DNA from: CAYUWG01 sp964448285
GTDB lineage: Bacteria; Bacteroidota; Ignavibacteria; SZUA-365
Reading direction: 5' to 3'
Length of the DNA: 41,112 bases
NCBI GenBank assembly: GCA_964448285.1
Contig: CAYUWG010000029.1
Coordinates: 1-41,112 of the forward strand
The notes beneath the pieces were generated by a model. That model made no database searches, was not told the origin of the DNA, and worked only from the letters and a program-made list of their open reading frames with translations. Position 1 is the first letter of the stretch, and each line of letters begins with the position of its first letter. Shown one piece after another: positions 7,560-15,936 of this stretch. The translations under genes and the position numbers were made by a program.

Positions 7560-9101
7560 ATGCAGCATCGGGAATGGCTTTGTATCGTTGACTTTGGTTC
7601 GCAATACACGCAACTGATCGCGCGTCGTGTTCGGGAGTTGGGTGTGTACTGTGAGATTCATCCGTTTCACACTGCGTTCGAAAAGATTCAAAGCCACAAA
7701 CCGGCAGGAATTATTCTTTCCGGAGGCCCCAACAGCGTTTATGACGAAAACTCACCGGACGTTGATCGACGAATCTTCGGCTTAGGCATTCCCCTGCTTG
7801 GGATTTGCTACGGCTTACAGTTGATCGCAAAACACCTTGGCGGAAAGGTCGATCCGGCTGCTCGTCGGGAATATGGAAAGGCGGAGATCCTCATCGATAA
7901 GGGAGACGATCTTCTTGCAGATATGTCCAGTCCATCGACGGTATGGATGAGCCACGGCGACTCGCTTACATCTCAGCCGGAGGGATTCGAAGTGATTGCG
8001 CATTCAGGAAACGCTCCGATATGCGCCGTTCGAAACGTTGCAGATGCGATTTACGGAGTCCAGTTTCATCCTGAAGTTGTCCACACCACACAGGGAGAAA
8101 CACTCCTGTCGAATTTTCTCTACCGCATTTGCAGGTGTGAAGGAGGATGGAATCCTCGCAGCTTCGTCGAAGCATCAGTTGAGGAGATACGCAACCAGGT
8201 TGGAGACCGCCATGTCATCTGTGCGCTCAGTGGCGGCGTCGATTCGTCCGTAGCGGCCGCTCTCATCCATAGAGCGATCGGTGATCAGGTTCAGTGCATC
8301 CACATCGACAATGGCGTGATGAGAAAAAACGAAAGCCAATCGGTGGTGCATTTATTTCGCGATCAATTCCACATCCCTCTGAAATTTGTGGATGCAAGTG
8401 AGGTATTCCATGCTCGACTGAAGGGTGTGATCGATCCGGAGCAGAAAAGAAAAATCATCGGGCGAACGTTCATCGAAGTGTTCGAAGAACATGCGCGAGA
8501 ATGGAAGGATGCGGAATTTCTCGCGCAAGGAACGTTATACCCTGACGTTATCGAATCCGTGAGTTTCAAAGGCCCGTCGGCGACGATCAAGACGCATCAC
8601 AACGTTGGCGGCTTGCCCGAGAACATGCGCTTCAAATTGATAGAACCGTTCAGAGAATTATTTAAGGACGAGGTACGCAACGTCGGAAGAGAATTGGGGA
8701 TACCCGCGGATTTCTTGAACCGCCATCCATTTCCAGGACCCGGACTTGCGATTCGTTTGCTCGGAGAGATCACGCGTGAACGATTGGACGTGCTGCGTGA
8801 CGTTGACGAGATTTTTCTCTCGGAAGTGCATGCCGCTGGACACTACCAATCGACGTGGCAGGCTTTTGCCGTACTACTACCGGTGAACTCTGTTGGCGTC
8901 ATGGGCGACGCGCGAACATATGAGAACGTCGTCGCGCTTCGGGCCGTGACGAGTATCGACGGAATGACCGCTGATTGGGCGCGGCTCCCGTATGATCTCC
9001 TCGAACGCATTTCCAACCGGATCATCAACGAAGTGCGTGGCGTCAACCGCGTCGTCTATGATATCAGTTCGAAGCCTCCCGCAACGATCGAATGGGAATG
9101 A
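7560..9101 (+). CDS. guaA: GMP synthase (glutamine-hydrolysing)
   Basis: The product has 513 residues, close to the usual 515-525. It converts XMP, glutamine and ATP to GMP. The N-terminal class I glutamine amidotransferase has the nucleophile C83 in GICYGLQL and the catalytic His-Glu in VQFHPEV. The ATP pyrophosphatase domain has the PP-loop SGGVDSSVAA, followed by the C-terminal dimerisation domain ending KPPATIEWE, the near-universal GuaA terminus. The ATG at 7560 is preferred over an in-frame TTG at 7545 because the family starts within a few residues of the IVDFGSQYTQLI motif. The gene follows gcvH by 48 bp, and the next gene begins 4 bp after its stop. Confidence 0.97.
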   Translation: MQHREWLCIVDFGSQYTQLIARRVRELGVYCEIHPFHTAFEKIQSHKPAGIILSGGPNSVYDENSPDVDRRIFGLGIPLLGICYGLQLIAKHLGGKVDPAARREYGKAEILIDKGDDLLADMSSPSTVWMSHGDSLTSQPEGFEVIAHSGNAPICAVRNVADAIYGVQFHPEVVHTTQGETLLSNFLYRICRCEGGWNPRSFVEASVEEIRNQVGDRHVICALSGGVDSSVAAALIHRAIGDQVQCIHIDNGVMRKNESQSVVHLFRDQFHIPLKFVDASEVFHARLKGVIDPEQKRKIIGRTFIEVFEEHAREWKDAEFLAQGTLYPDVIESVSFKGPSATIKTHHNVGGLPENMRFKLIEPFRELFKDEVRNVGRELGIPADFLNRHPFPGPGLAIRLLGEITRERLDVLRDVDEIFLSEVHAAGHYQSTWQAFAVLLPVNSVGVMGDARTYENVVALRAVTSIDGMTADWARLPYDLLERISNRIINEVRGVNRVVYDISSKPPATIEWE

Positions 9102-9105
9102 TCTG

Positions 9106-9984
9106 ATGAACGAGCATCATCTCCGTCAATTGCTCGAGCGCGCGGAGTTTTTCGAACAGCACAACATGTGGCTTCACGCCGTTCAGGTCTATGTGCGCAT
9201 CCTCCATGAAGAACAAGACAACGTCGCGGTTGCGATTCGCCTGGCAAACGCCTATGCATCGATGGGAAACCTCGATGCCGCAGAGCAGAGCCTCCTCAAC
9301 GTTCTTCCGATAGACAAAGACAACCCCGATCTTCCCTATGCATTGGGGATGCTCTTCTTTCGCGCGCAGAAATTTGAACGGGCGAAATACTACTTCGAAC
9401 AGTTGATCCCCGCACGCATCCCGCAAGCGCACTACATGTTGGGATTGATCTACTATCAGGGTGCTGACTTCATCAGTTCTGAACGTCACTTGCGGCTTAC
9501 GTTGGAGTTGAATCCTGATTTTCCGAATGCTGTGACTTCACTCGTGGAAGTGCTCTTGAGGTCGAAGCAGGCAGACCGTGCGATCCCGCTTCTGACGAAG
9601 GAGTTGGAGAAAATTCCGGACGATTGGCGAATCAAATACCTTCTGGGTAATGCCTACCTGCAACAACAGCGGCTTGTCGATGCCCAGGCGTGTTATGAGT
9701 CCGTACTGCGGGTGCGACCGGACGACGTTGATATGCTTTGCTCGGCTGCCGACGTGCATATCCTGAGGAAGAATTACCGGCAAGCACAGACGATGCTCGA
9801 ACGTGCGCTTGAAATCGATCCCACTTCGATGACGACACTTCTCTCGCTTGGCCGTCTTGCAATTCTGAAAGCCGAAAAACGAAAAGCAGAGAAGTACTTT
9901 TCTCGCGCGCTCGAAATCGACCCGTCCTGTCATGAAGCCCTGGAGCAATTGCAGATGATCAAGCCGGTTGCTCCGATAAAGTAA
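9106..9984 (+). CDS. Tetratricopeptide repeat protein
   Basis: The product has 292 residues and almost all of it is TPR helix pairs. Clear units are AVQVYVRILHEEQDNVAVAI, AEQSLLNVLPIDKDNPDLPY, SERHLRLTLELNPDFPNAV, AQACYESVLRVRPDDVDML, AQTMLERALEIDPTSMTTL and AEKYFSRALEIDPSCHEAL. There is no signal peptide or membrane segment, so it is probably a cytoplasmic scaffold. The start at ATG 9106 lies 4 bp after the guaA stop, so it is very likely translated from the same mRNA. TPR proteins bind other proteins; the partner cannot be read from the sequence. Confidence 0.9.
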   Translation: MNEHHLRQLLERAEFFEQHNMWLHAVQVYVRILHEEQDNVAVAIRLANAYASMGNLDAAEQSLLNVLPIDKDNPDLPYALGMLFFRAQKFERAKYYFEQLIPARIPQAHYMLGLIYYQGADFISSERHLRLTLELNPDFPNAVTSLVEVLLRSKQADRAIPLLTKELEKIPDDWRIKYLLGNAYLQQQRLVDAQACYESVLRVRPDDVDMLCSAADVHILRKNYRQAQTMLERALEIDPTSMTTLLSLGRLAILKAEKRKAEKYFSRALEIDPSCHEALEQLQMIKPVAPIK

Positions 9985-10055
9985 CATCCTGTCAGACTGC
10001 ATTCGCGGGACATGATGACTGCGAAAGCGATGACGCAATTCAACGTGGAGAAATA

Positions 10056-10769
10056 ATGGCAAAGCAGTCAGATGATCGAGAAATACCACGGCAGACGATA
10101 AAAGATTGGCCGGAAGGTGAGCGCCCTCGTGAGAAACTCATCCAGCGTGGGCCACAGGCACTGACGGACGCGGAGCTTCTCGCTCTGATGATTCGAGCGG
10201 GTAGTGGAAATAACAGCGCGCTCGACCTTGCCAGGGATTTATTGATCCGGTACAAAAACCTTCGCGCTCTATCAAGCAGGCCGCTGACCGAATTGCAGAT
10301 GGTAAAAGGGATCGGCCCAGCGAAAGCGGTAAGTATCATTGCCGCATTCGAACTTGGACGGAGAAATGCATCTATCGCTGACCTCTCGGATACGAATGTC
10401 GTCCTTGGCCCGGAGGACATCGCAAATCGCTATATCCCATTGATGCGCGACCTCCCGACTGAACGGTTCATGGTGCTCTTGATGAACAACTCAGGAAAGA
10501 TCGTCAGTGAGAGAATCATTTCAGAAGGCACCGTCAACGCGAGTCTCGTGCATCCGCGTGAGGTCTTCAAAGCTGCGGTCACGGAACTTGCGACGGCAAT
10601 CATACTCATCCACAACCACCCAAGCGGCGCAAAATCCGCGAGCAAGGAAGATCATGCAATTACAAGGCAGTTGGTAGAAGTCGGGAAGTTGATGGATATC
10701 CCCGTTCGGGATCACATCATCATTTGTGGAAACTCGTATATCAGTTTCGCAGAAAACGGCTGGCTGTAA
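10056..10769 (+). CDS. radC: RadC family JAB1/MPN-domain protein
   Basis: The product has 237 residues, the normal RadC length. The N-terminal UPF0758 domain (RPREKLIQRGPQALTDAELLALMIRAG) is followed by a helix-hairpin-helix (LQMVKGIGPAKAVSIIAA) and the MPN domain. The JAMM zinc motif is complete: HNHPSG with a downstream S-x2-D in SASKEDHA. RadC was named for a repair phenotype later traced to another gene, so its role in DNA repair is not settled; the fold suggests a metallohydrolase. GGAGAAATA precedes the ATG. The stop codon directly abuts the last codon of the convergent rarA, so no terminator lies between them. Confidence 0.95.
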   Translation: MAKQSDDREIPRQTIKDWPEGERPREKLIQRGPQALTDAELLALMIRAGSGNNSALDLARDLLIRYKNLRALSSRPLTELQMVKGIGPAKAVSIIAAFELGRRNASIADLSDTNVVLGPEDIANRYIPLMRDLPTERFMVLLMNNSGKIVSERIISEGTVNASLVHPREVFKAAVTELATAIILIHNHPSGAKSASKEDHAITRQLVEVGKLMDIPVRDHIIICGNSYISFAENGWL

Positions 10770-12053
10770 TCAGTACTTTCGTTTTGGCCAGAGCCGCGAA
10801 AGGAATTCTCTCAGTCGTGACTCACGTCCCTGATCCGTTGGTTGATAGTATTGCCTTTCACCCAGTTCATCAGGGAGATACTGCTGCTCGATGAAATGCG
10901 CCGGATAGGAATGCGGGTAAAGGTAATTCTTTCCATAGCCGAGTGATTTCATCAGGCCGGTTGGTGCGTTCCGAAGATGAAGGGGAACAGCATAAGGGGG
11001 AAGGGTCGCTGCATCCTGCATCGCTGCGTCGATAGCACGATATGCGGCGTTGCTCTTCTGCGTAGAAGCAAGGTACGTCGTTACCTGTGAGAGAACGATA
11101 CGCGCTTCCGGCATACCGATGGAATGAACGGCTTGAAACCCGGATGTCGCAAGGAGGAGAGCATTCGGGTCTGCATTACCGATGTCTTCAGATGCAAGGA
11201 CGATAAGTCTTCGTGCGATAAAAAGCGGATCCTCTCCATTGTTCAGCATGCGTGCGAGCCAATATACAGCGGCATCGGGATCGCTCCCTCGGACGCTTTT
11301 AATGAAGGCAGAAATCGTGTTGTAATGTTCTTCACCACCTTTATCGTAACGGCTGAACGAACGTTGAAATGCTTCTTCAAGAACTGAGGGAGTGACATCG
11401 ACCACGCCATCTTTCTCTGCGATGATGCAACAGAGTTCCATTCCATTGAGAAGCGTTCGAGCGTCACCGCCACTGTATGCGATGAGCATGTCTTCATCTT
11501 CAATCGTCATGTGAAGTGAGCAAAGATAGGGATCCGAATGAAGTGCGCTGAGGAGAATCGTTCGCAGTTCTTCCATTGTAAGCGGTTGCAGCACGTATGT
11601 CCGTGCGCGGGATCTCAGCGGAGGGATGACCTCGAACGATGGATTCTCCGTCGTCGCTCCGATGAGGATGAGGTGCCCGGATTCAACAGCATGAAGAAGC
11701 GAATCCTGCTGGGATTTGCTGAAGCGATGGATCTCATCGAGAAAGAGAACAGCTTGCTTCGTATGAGATTGCTCTCGAACCCGGTCAAGCATTGCACGAA
11801 TGTCCTTCACTCCTGCGGACACAGCGCTGAGATGCACGAAATCGGCCTGGATGTTCTCGCACAGCAATCGCGCAAGAGTAGTTTTCCCTGAACCGGGTGG
11901 ACCCCATAGAATCATTGAGATCAATTTTTTTTGCTCGATCAAAGCATGGAAAGGTTTTCCGGGCGCGAGTAAATGGGTTTGCCCAACGAATTCAGCGAAT
12001 GATCGCGGACGCATGCGCTCCGCGAGAGGGACATGCCGGTCAGGCGAAGTCAT
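10770..12053 (-). CDS. rarA: Replication-associated recombination protein A (AAA+ ATPase)
   Basis: The product has 427 residues, within the usual RarA/MgsA/WRNIP1 range. The AAA+ core shows Walker A GPPGSGKT (51-58), Walker B LFLDEIHR (103-110) and sensor 1 IGATTENPSF. These are followed by the MgsA-type C-terminal region with SDPDAAVYWLARML and the tail YLYPHSYPAHFIEQQYLPDEL, typical of the family. RarA acts at stalled replication forks and is a paralog of clamp-loader subunits. Five bases separate it from the predicted anti-sigma gene upstream, so it looks like the last gene of the holA / sigma operon. It abuts radC tail to tail with no spacer. Confidence 0.96.
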   Translation of the reverse strand: MTSPDRHVPLAERMRPRSFAEFVGQTHLLAPGKPFHALIEQKKLISMILWGPPGSGKTTLARLLCENIQADFVHLSAVSAGVKDIRAMLDRVREQSHTKQAVLFLDEIHRFSKSQQDSLLHAVESGHLILIGATTENPSFEVIPPLRSRARTYVLQPLTMEELRTILLSALHSDPYLCSLHMTIEDEDMLIAYSGGDARTLLNGMELCCIIAEKDGVVDVTPSVLEEAFQRSFSRYDKGGEEHYNTISAFIKSVRGSDPDAAVYWLARMLNNGEDPLFIARRLIVLASEDIGNADPNALLLATSGFQAVHSIGMPEARIVLSQVTTYLASTQKSNAAYRAIDAAMQDAATLPPYAVPLHLRNAPTGLMKSLGYGKNYLYPHSYPAHFIEQQYLPDELGERQYYQPTDQGRESRLREFLSRLWPKRKY

Positions 12054-12058
12054 GAAGA

Positions 12059-12802
12059 TTATTCGGGTCGCTGATTCTTCGATTTATCGCGGAGAGTTTT
12101 CCCAACGCGAGTCAATGAATCCGCTTTCAATGTCGAGTCTCGTTTCTTGAATTCATCATCATCTTTCTCATCATCGAAAGTGACGCTTCTCAGTGCCGGT
12201 AAGGCTTGCTGTATGGTGCGTTCTTCCGATTCAGTAGGAATCAACGCTCGTCGTTGCGCCGGTGGCGCAGGTTGTGAAGCCTCTTCCTTCTTCCTGTATT
12301 CATTCGACTGTACTTCGTTAGCGCCTGCTTGTACTCGAGTCTCTGTGGGTTTTTGAGGTTGAGGAGGTGGAGAGCTGATTTTCGATTCCTCACTTACCGG
12401 TTGAGGTGCTTCGCCGGCGCTTTGATCGGGAGTAAATATAGTCTCTTCCGGCAGGGATGACGACGGGGACATCGTTCCATCGGATGTTGGCGTAAATAAA
12501 TCTGATGTGTTCGTACTCGATCGATAGACGTAGATGCTGAGTACTGCGACAAGCACGACGACGAGTGAGCCGTAAGCATAGGAGGGCACACCCATGAAAC
12601 TCGAATTGCTGAATAAGAAAACGCGTTTCCACCAACGGGTGGTTTCGGGTGGCTCGGAAGCGATACGTTGCTTGAGACGGTACTCGAAATCACTCGGGGC
12701 AGGGATCATTTCAAGCGATCGTAGGTCGGCGATCAAACGTTCGAAGGGGGTGTCTTCCGGATCAATCGGAATCCAGGATGGTGTATCTGAAGATGATGCC
12801 AT
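12059..12802 (-). CDS. Predicted membrane-anchored anti-sigma factor (non-zinc type)
   Basis: The product has 247 residues and no family is recognised with certainty. The N-terminal 60 or so residues are cytoplasmic by prediction and include APSDFEYRLKQRIA, a pattern often seen near the start of anti-sigma-like proteins. One membrane segment lies at about 77-93 (LVVVLVAVLSIYVY). The rest, presumably periplasmic, is Pro/Gln/Glu-rich and charged, with no obvious domain. It lacks the H-x3-C-x2-C zinc motif of the other anti-sigma in this window. The role is inferred from position: it starts 16 bp after the ECF sigma gene, as anti-sigma genes usually do. It could also be an unrelated membrane protein. 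Confidence 0.6.
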   Translation of the reverse strand: MASSSDTPSWIPIDPEDTPFERLIADLRSLEMIPAPSDFEYRLKQRIASEPPETTRWWKRVFLFSNSSFMGVPSYAYGSLVVVLVAVLSIYVYRSSTNTSDLFTPTSDGTMSPSSSLPEETIFTPDQSAGEAPQPVSEESKISSPPPQPQKPTETRVQAGANEVQSNEYRKKEEASQPAPPAQRRALIPTESEERTIQQALPALRSVTFDDEKDDDEFKKRDSTLKADSLTRVGKTLRDKSKNQRPE

Positions 12803-12818
12803 GGAAATACCGTTTCAA

Positions 12819-13463
12819 TTAGTCATAAATGTTTTTCAGCAGTTTCTGAAGCTGGTTTCTCCCACGATTGATTCGCGATTTGACGGTGCCGATAGGCATT
12901 CCAATGATCTCCGCAATCTCTTCGTAAGGTAAATCCTGAATGTCTCTGAGAACGACAGCTTCACGAAAGACGGCAGGGATTTTCAGGAGAGCCTGCTGGA
13001 TCAATTCACCTTTTAGAGTGCTGTCGGTCATGCGGTCTGGCTCCGGCTTTGAATCAGGCAGGGGGATTTCATACTCTTCATCGTCGTTCTTGGATTGATG
13101 AATCGGCGTCGTGTACCTGCGATAGGGCTTTCGCAGTTCAGTCTTCGCGATATTCGCAGCGATCGTGTAGATCCATGTCGAAAATCGCGCAATCGTTTGG
13201 TACAGGTGCTTCTTTCGGTAAAGCCGAATGAACGTCTCCTGAAGTAAGTCTGCAGCATCGTCTGAGTTTCCAACATAGCGATAGATGAAGTTCATCAGCG
13301 GATTCTTGAATCGTGCCACGAGGATGTCATAAGCGACTTGTAGGTCTTGCTGAAAGAGGAGAATCAAATCTTCATCAGAGAGTTTTTCAAGTTCTGCACG
13401 ACTGAGTTCTCGCGCACGCGCAATGTCTTGAACGATAGGATTTATTATCAGTTCCTGATCCAC
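12819..13463 (-). CDS. ECF-type RNA polymerase sigma factor
   Basis: The product has 214 residues. Sigma region 2 (about 46-112) contains DDAADLLQETFIRLYRK and ARFSTWIYTIAANIAKTELRK. A short acidic linker leads to region 4 (about 152-210), whose helix-turn-helix reads LPYEEIAEIIGMPIGTVKSRINRGR. Region 3 is absent, as expected for the ECF (extracytoplasmic function) class. There is a 40-residue N-terminal extension. The start codon is GTG at 13463, which lies inside holA, giving a 16-bp overlap. The likely anti-sigma gene follows after 16 bp. The signal and target promoters cannot be told; the uppP / PPIase neighbours point to the cell envelope. Confidence 0.95.
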   Translation of the reverse strand: MDQELIINPIVQDIARARELSRAELEKLSDEDLILLFQQDLQVAYDILVARFKNPLMNFIYRYVGNSDDAADLLQETFIRLYRKKHLYQTIARFSTWIYTIAANIAKTELRKPYRRYTTPIHQSKNDDEEYEIPLPDSKPEPDRMTDSTLKGELIQQALLKIPAVFREAVVLRDIQDLPYEEIAEIIGMPIGTVKSRINRGRNQLQKLLKNIYD

Positions 13464-14512
13464 GAAATATCTTCGGCTGTTGGGTGAATCAATCGTTGGA
13501 GAAGCTGGGTGATGATGCTTGCATGCCGCTGGGTAGGCTGTGACTTCGCTGCGATATCCGCCTCAAGCAGAGCATGAAAGCTGTGCTCAAAATACATTGG
13601 GTCACGATGCGATGGAAGATAGGCGTTAAGATTGCGGTATTGCCAACCGAAAGCGAGTCCAACCTTCCTTGCATCCTCATCCGTTGGTGAAGTCGTTGTT
13701 GGTCGATGCGCGATTTGCCACAGCGAAAACATTTGTTTGCTCAGCGTGGATATGATCAATACGGCACCGCTCGCTTCGAGACAGTACTCTGCGATTCGAA
13801 TAGCATCTTTGAGGTTCTTTTCGAATACCTTGTTCACCAGCTCGAAGACATTCATCTCGCGGGAAGCTCCGAGGAACGGATGCAGGTCAGCATCATCAAT
13901 TACATCCCTGTCCGGAAGGGCTATGTGGAGTTTCTCGACCTCACCCGCAAGTATTCTCGTGGATGTTCCTTTCAGCGCTATCAGCGTTGCGCAGGCGCTG
14001 TCAGAAACTGTTTTCCCATAGCGCTGAAACTCCTCTTTGAGCCATGGAACCAAAGCATACTCCTTGAGAGGCTTGAACTCGAGTGTCACATCGAGTTTGA
14101 ATGGATTCGATGTGGATTGCAACGTGGAGTAGAGATCCATCCCATCTGTTTTTTTTCTTCGAGATGGTTTCAGCGTTGCATCATGTGTCAAGATCAAGAT
14201 CGTTTCCTGTGAAGGTTTATTGACGTATCGCACGAGCACATTATCCGTAATGAGTTTGTGTGCTTCTTTCACGAGTACGACGCGCTTCTCGGCCATGAAA
14301 GGAAACTCGTTCGCCGTTGAGACGATGTCGGTCCCCTTATGCTCTGATCCTGAATAAACGTGATAATTGAAATCCCTCTCGGATCCCTGCAATGCGATTT
14401 CGACAACTTGCTCGACTGCACGCTGCATAATGAAGTCTTCTTCGCCATGAAAGAAGTAGACGGGTAGGAGATTGCGTTTCTTTATCTGTTTCTGAAGATC
14501 GGATACAGTCAT
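13448..14512 (-). CDS. holA: DNA polymerase III delta subunit
   Basis: The product has 354 residues, the normal HolA length. The delta subunit opens the sliding clamp during loading. The N-terminus LLPVYFFHGEEDFIMQRAVEQVV is characteristic, followed by the AAA+-like but Walker-less domain, the FMAEKRVVLVKEA region, and the C-terminal helical collar (ISTLSKQMFSLWQIAH). Its ATG overlaps the stop of the upstream peptidyl-prolyl isomerase by 4 bp, and its own 3' end overlaps the ECF sigma start by 16 bp, so translation of the three is probably coupled. Confidence 0.93.
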   Translation of the reverse strand: MTVSDLQKQIKKRNLLPVYFFHGEEDFIMQRAVEQVVEIALQGSERDFNYHVYSGSEHKGTDIVSTANEFPFMAEKRVVLVKEAHKLITDNVLVRYVNKPSQETILILTHDATLKPSRRKKTDGMDLYSTLQSTSNPFKLDVTLEFKPLKEYALVPWLKEEFQRYGKTVSDSACATLIALKGTSTRILAGEVEKLHIALPDRDVIDDADLHPFLGASREMNVFELVNKVFEKNLKDAIRIAEYCLEASGAVLIISTLSKQMFSLWQIAHRPTTTSPTDEDARKVGLAFGWQYRNLNAYLPSHRDPMYFEHSFHALLEADIAAKSQPTQRHASIITQLLQRLIHPTAEDISWIRN

Positions 14513-15108
14513 GGTTTGGCCTTAACACGAACCTTTGTCATCACGACATCTTGCTTCGGTTTGCCATCGGTTGGACCGAATACTGGCGTGATCTCAAGTT
14601 CAGCGATACGATCAAGCGTTTCGAATCCCTTTCTCACGATCCCAAAAATGGTGTAGGATGGCGGAAGATTTATGTCACTCAAACAGACGAAGAATTGGCT
14701 TCCGTTTGTATTCGGCTGGCCGGTATTTGCCATCGCAACAATGCCACGTATGTACCCCTGTTTGTAAATCTGATGCTCCCTCGTGATTTCGTCCTCGAAC
14801 GTCCTTCCATAGATACTTTCACCGCCGGCGCCCGTCCCGGTTGGATCGCCGCCTTGTATGACGAACCCTTTTGCTATGCGATGAAATCGCACACCATTGT
14901 AATATCCCTTCCTTGCGAGTTGAACAAAGTTCTCAACCGTCTTTGGAGCGAGTGTTCGAAATAGTTCTATTTCAATGGCTCCGAATTTCGTCTCGATTAC
15001 GGCATACTGCGCTTTACTTATAGGCCTCTGCTCTTGGCGTTGAGCAAGAAGTGGTGTTGCTATTATGACCACATACTGTAGAAGGATTATCGCTCGTTTG
15101 AAGCTCAC
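14509..15108 (-). CDS. Cyclophilin-type peptidyl-prolyl cis-trans isomerase, exported
   Basis: The product has 199 residues. An N-terminal hydrophobic stretch (6-21, ending PLLAQ) looks like a signal peptide, so the enzyme probably works in the periplasm on exported proteins. The cyclophilin domain (about 34-195) carries the active-site block FHRIAKGFVIQGGDP (75-89, with the catalytic Arg) and ANTGQPNTNGSQFFV (127-141). The substrate-binding loop is the short bacterial form. Translation starts at GTG 15108, overlapping the uppP stop by 4 bp (GTGA). Co-transcription with uppP and an ECF sigma suggests a link to envelope maintenance. Confidence 0.95.
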   Translation of the reverse strand: MSFKRAIILLQYVVIIATPLLAQRQEQRPISKAQYAVIETKFGAIEIELFRTLAPKTVENFVQLARKGYYNGVRFHRIAKGFVIQGGDPTGTGAGGESIYGRTFEDEITREHQIYKQGYIRGIVAMANTGQPNTNGSQFFVCLSDINLPPSYTIFGIVRKGFETLDRIAELEITPVFGPTDGKPKQDVVMTKVRVKAKP

Positions 15109-15926
15109 GGTCTGAGAAGATTGAAATTCAAGAGAAGGAGGATTGCCACGCCAAGTACGATCCTGTAGCCAATGAAAAGGTGGGTGGTATGCGTCCGGAG
15201 ATAGCGAAGCATGAATGCGATCGAGAGATAACCAATCACAGCGCTTACGAGAATAGCGATGATCATGGAAATGCCGAAGTCCGTAAGCAACGCGTCACGG
15301 AGTTTGTAAGCCTGATAAAGCCCGCTGAGCGCAACGGCGGGAATGCTCAACAGAAACGAGAAGGACGCGGCGTCTTCACGTTTCATGTCTAAGAAAAGTC
15401 CGGCAGTGATTGTCGTACCGGAACGAGATGCGCCTGGAATCAGTGCGAAGGCTTGCGCGATACCGATGATAAAGATATGGTGCCATTGCAAAGCGGAAAT
15501 CGGCTTTGAAAAGCGCGAGAGCTTTTCTGAAACTGCCAGAAGTAATGCAAGGACGATAAGACTTGCGGAGATGACGTAAAGCGAGCGAAACTCATCCTCG
15601 ATGAGATCCTTTAAGAGCAATCCCGCCACTACGATCGGTACTGTCGCAAGAAGAAGATTCCATGCCAGCATGGAATCCTTATTTACGGAAATTCTTCTTT
15701 CACTCACGGAGCGAAACCATGCCGCTGACAACCTCATAACGTCTACGCGGTAGAAAACGAGCACAGCGAGGAGGGTACCGATTTGGGAGACAGCGGTGAA
15801 CGGTGCGCCCGGGTCGGGCCATCCTACAAGTGATGGGATGATTCTCAGATGCGCCGTGCTGCTAATAGGTAGAAATTCCGTCAGCCCCTGCACGATACCC
15901 AGGATGATGGCTTCGAAAAAACTCAC
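15105..15926 (-). CDS. uppP: Undecaprenyl-diphosphatase
   Basis: The product has 273 residues, the normal BacA/UppP length, with multiple membrane helices. It dephosphorylates undecaprenyl pyrophosphate to recycle the lipid carrier for peptidoglycan and surface polysaccharides. Both signature regions are seen: the first loop GLTEFLPISSTAHLRI (14-29), which holds the catalytic Glu and Ser, and the second, ALIPGASRSGTTITAG. Translation starts at GTG 15926, 10 bp after the stop of the bi-domain oxidoreductase. The 3' end overlaps the next gene by 4 bp. Confidence 0.97.
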   Translation of the reverse strand: MSFFEAIILGIVQGLTEFLPISSTAHLRIIPSLVGWPDPGAPFTAVSQIGTLLAVLVFYRVDVMRLSAAWFRSVSERRISVNKDSMLAWNLLLATVPIVVAGLLLKDLIEDEFRSLYVISASLIVLALLLAVSEKLSRFSKPISALQWHHIFIIGIAQAFALIPGASRSGTTITAGLFLDMKREDAASFSFLLSIPAVALSGLYQAYKLRDALLTDFGISMIIAILVSAVIGYLSIAFMLRYLRTHTTHLFIGYRIVLGVAILLLLNFNLLRP

Positions 15927-15936
15927 GATGGAATTC

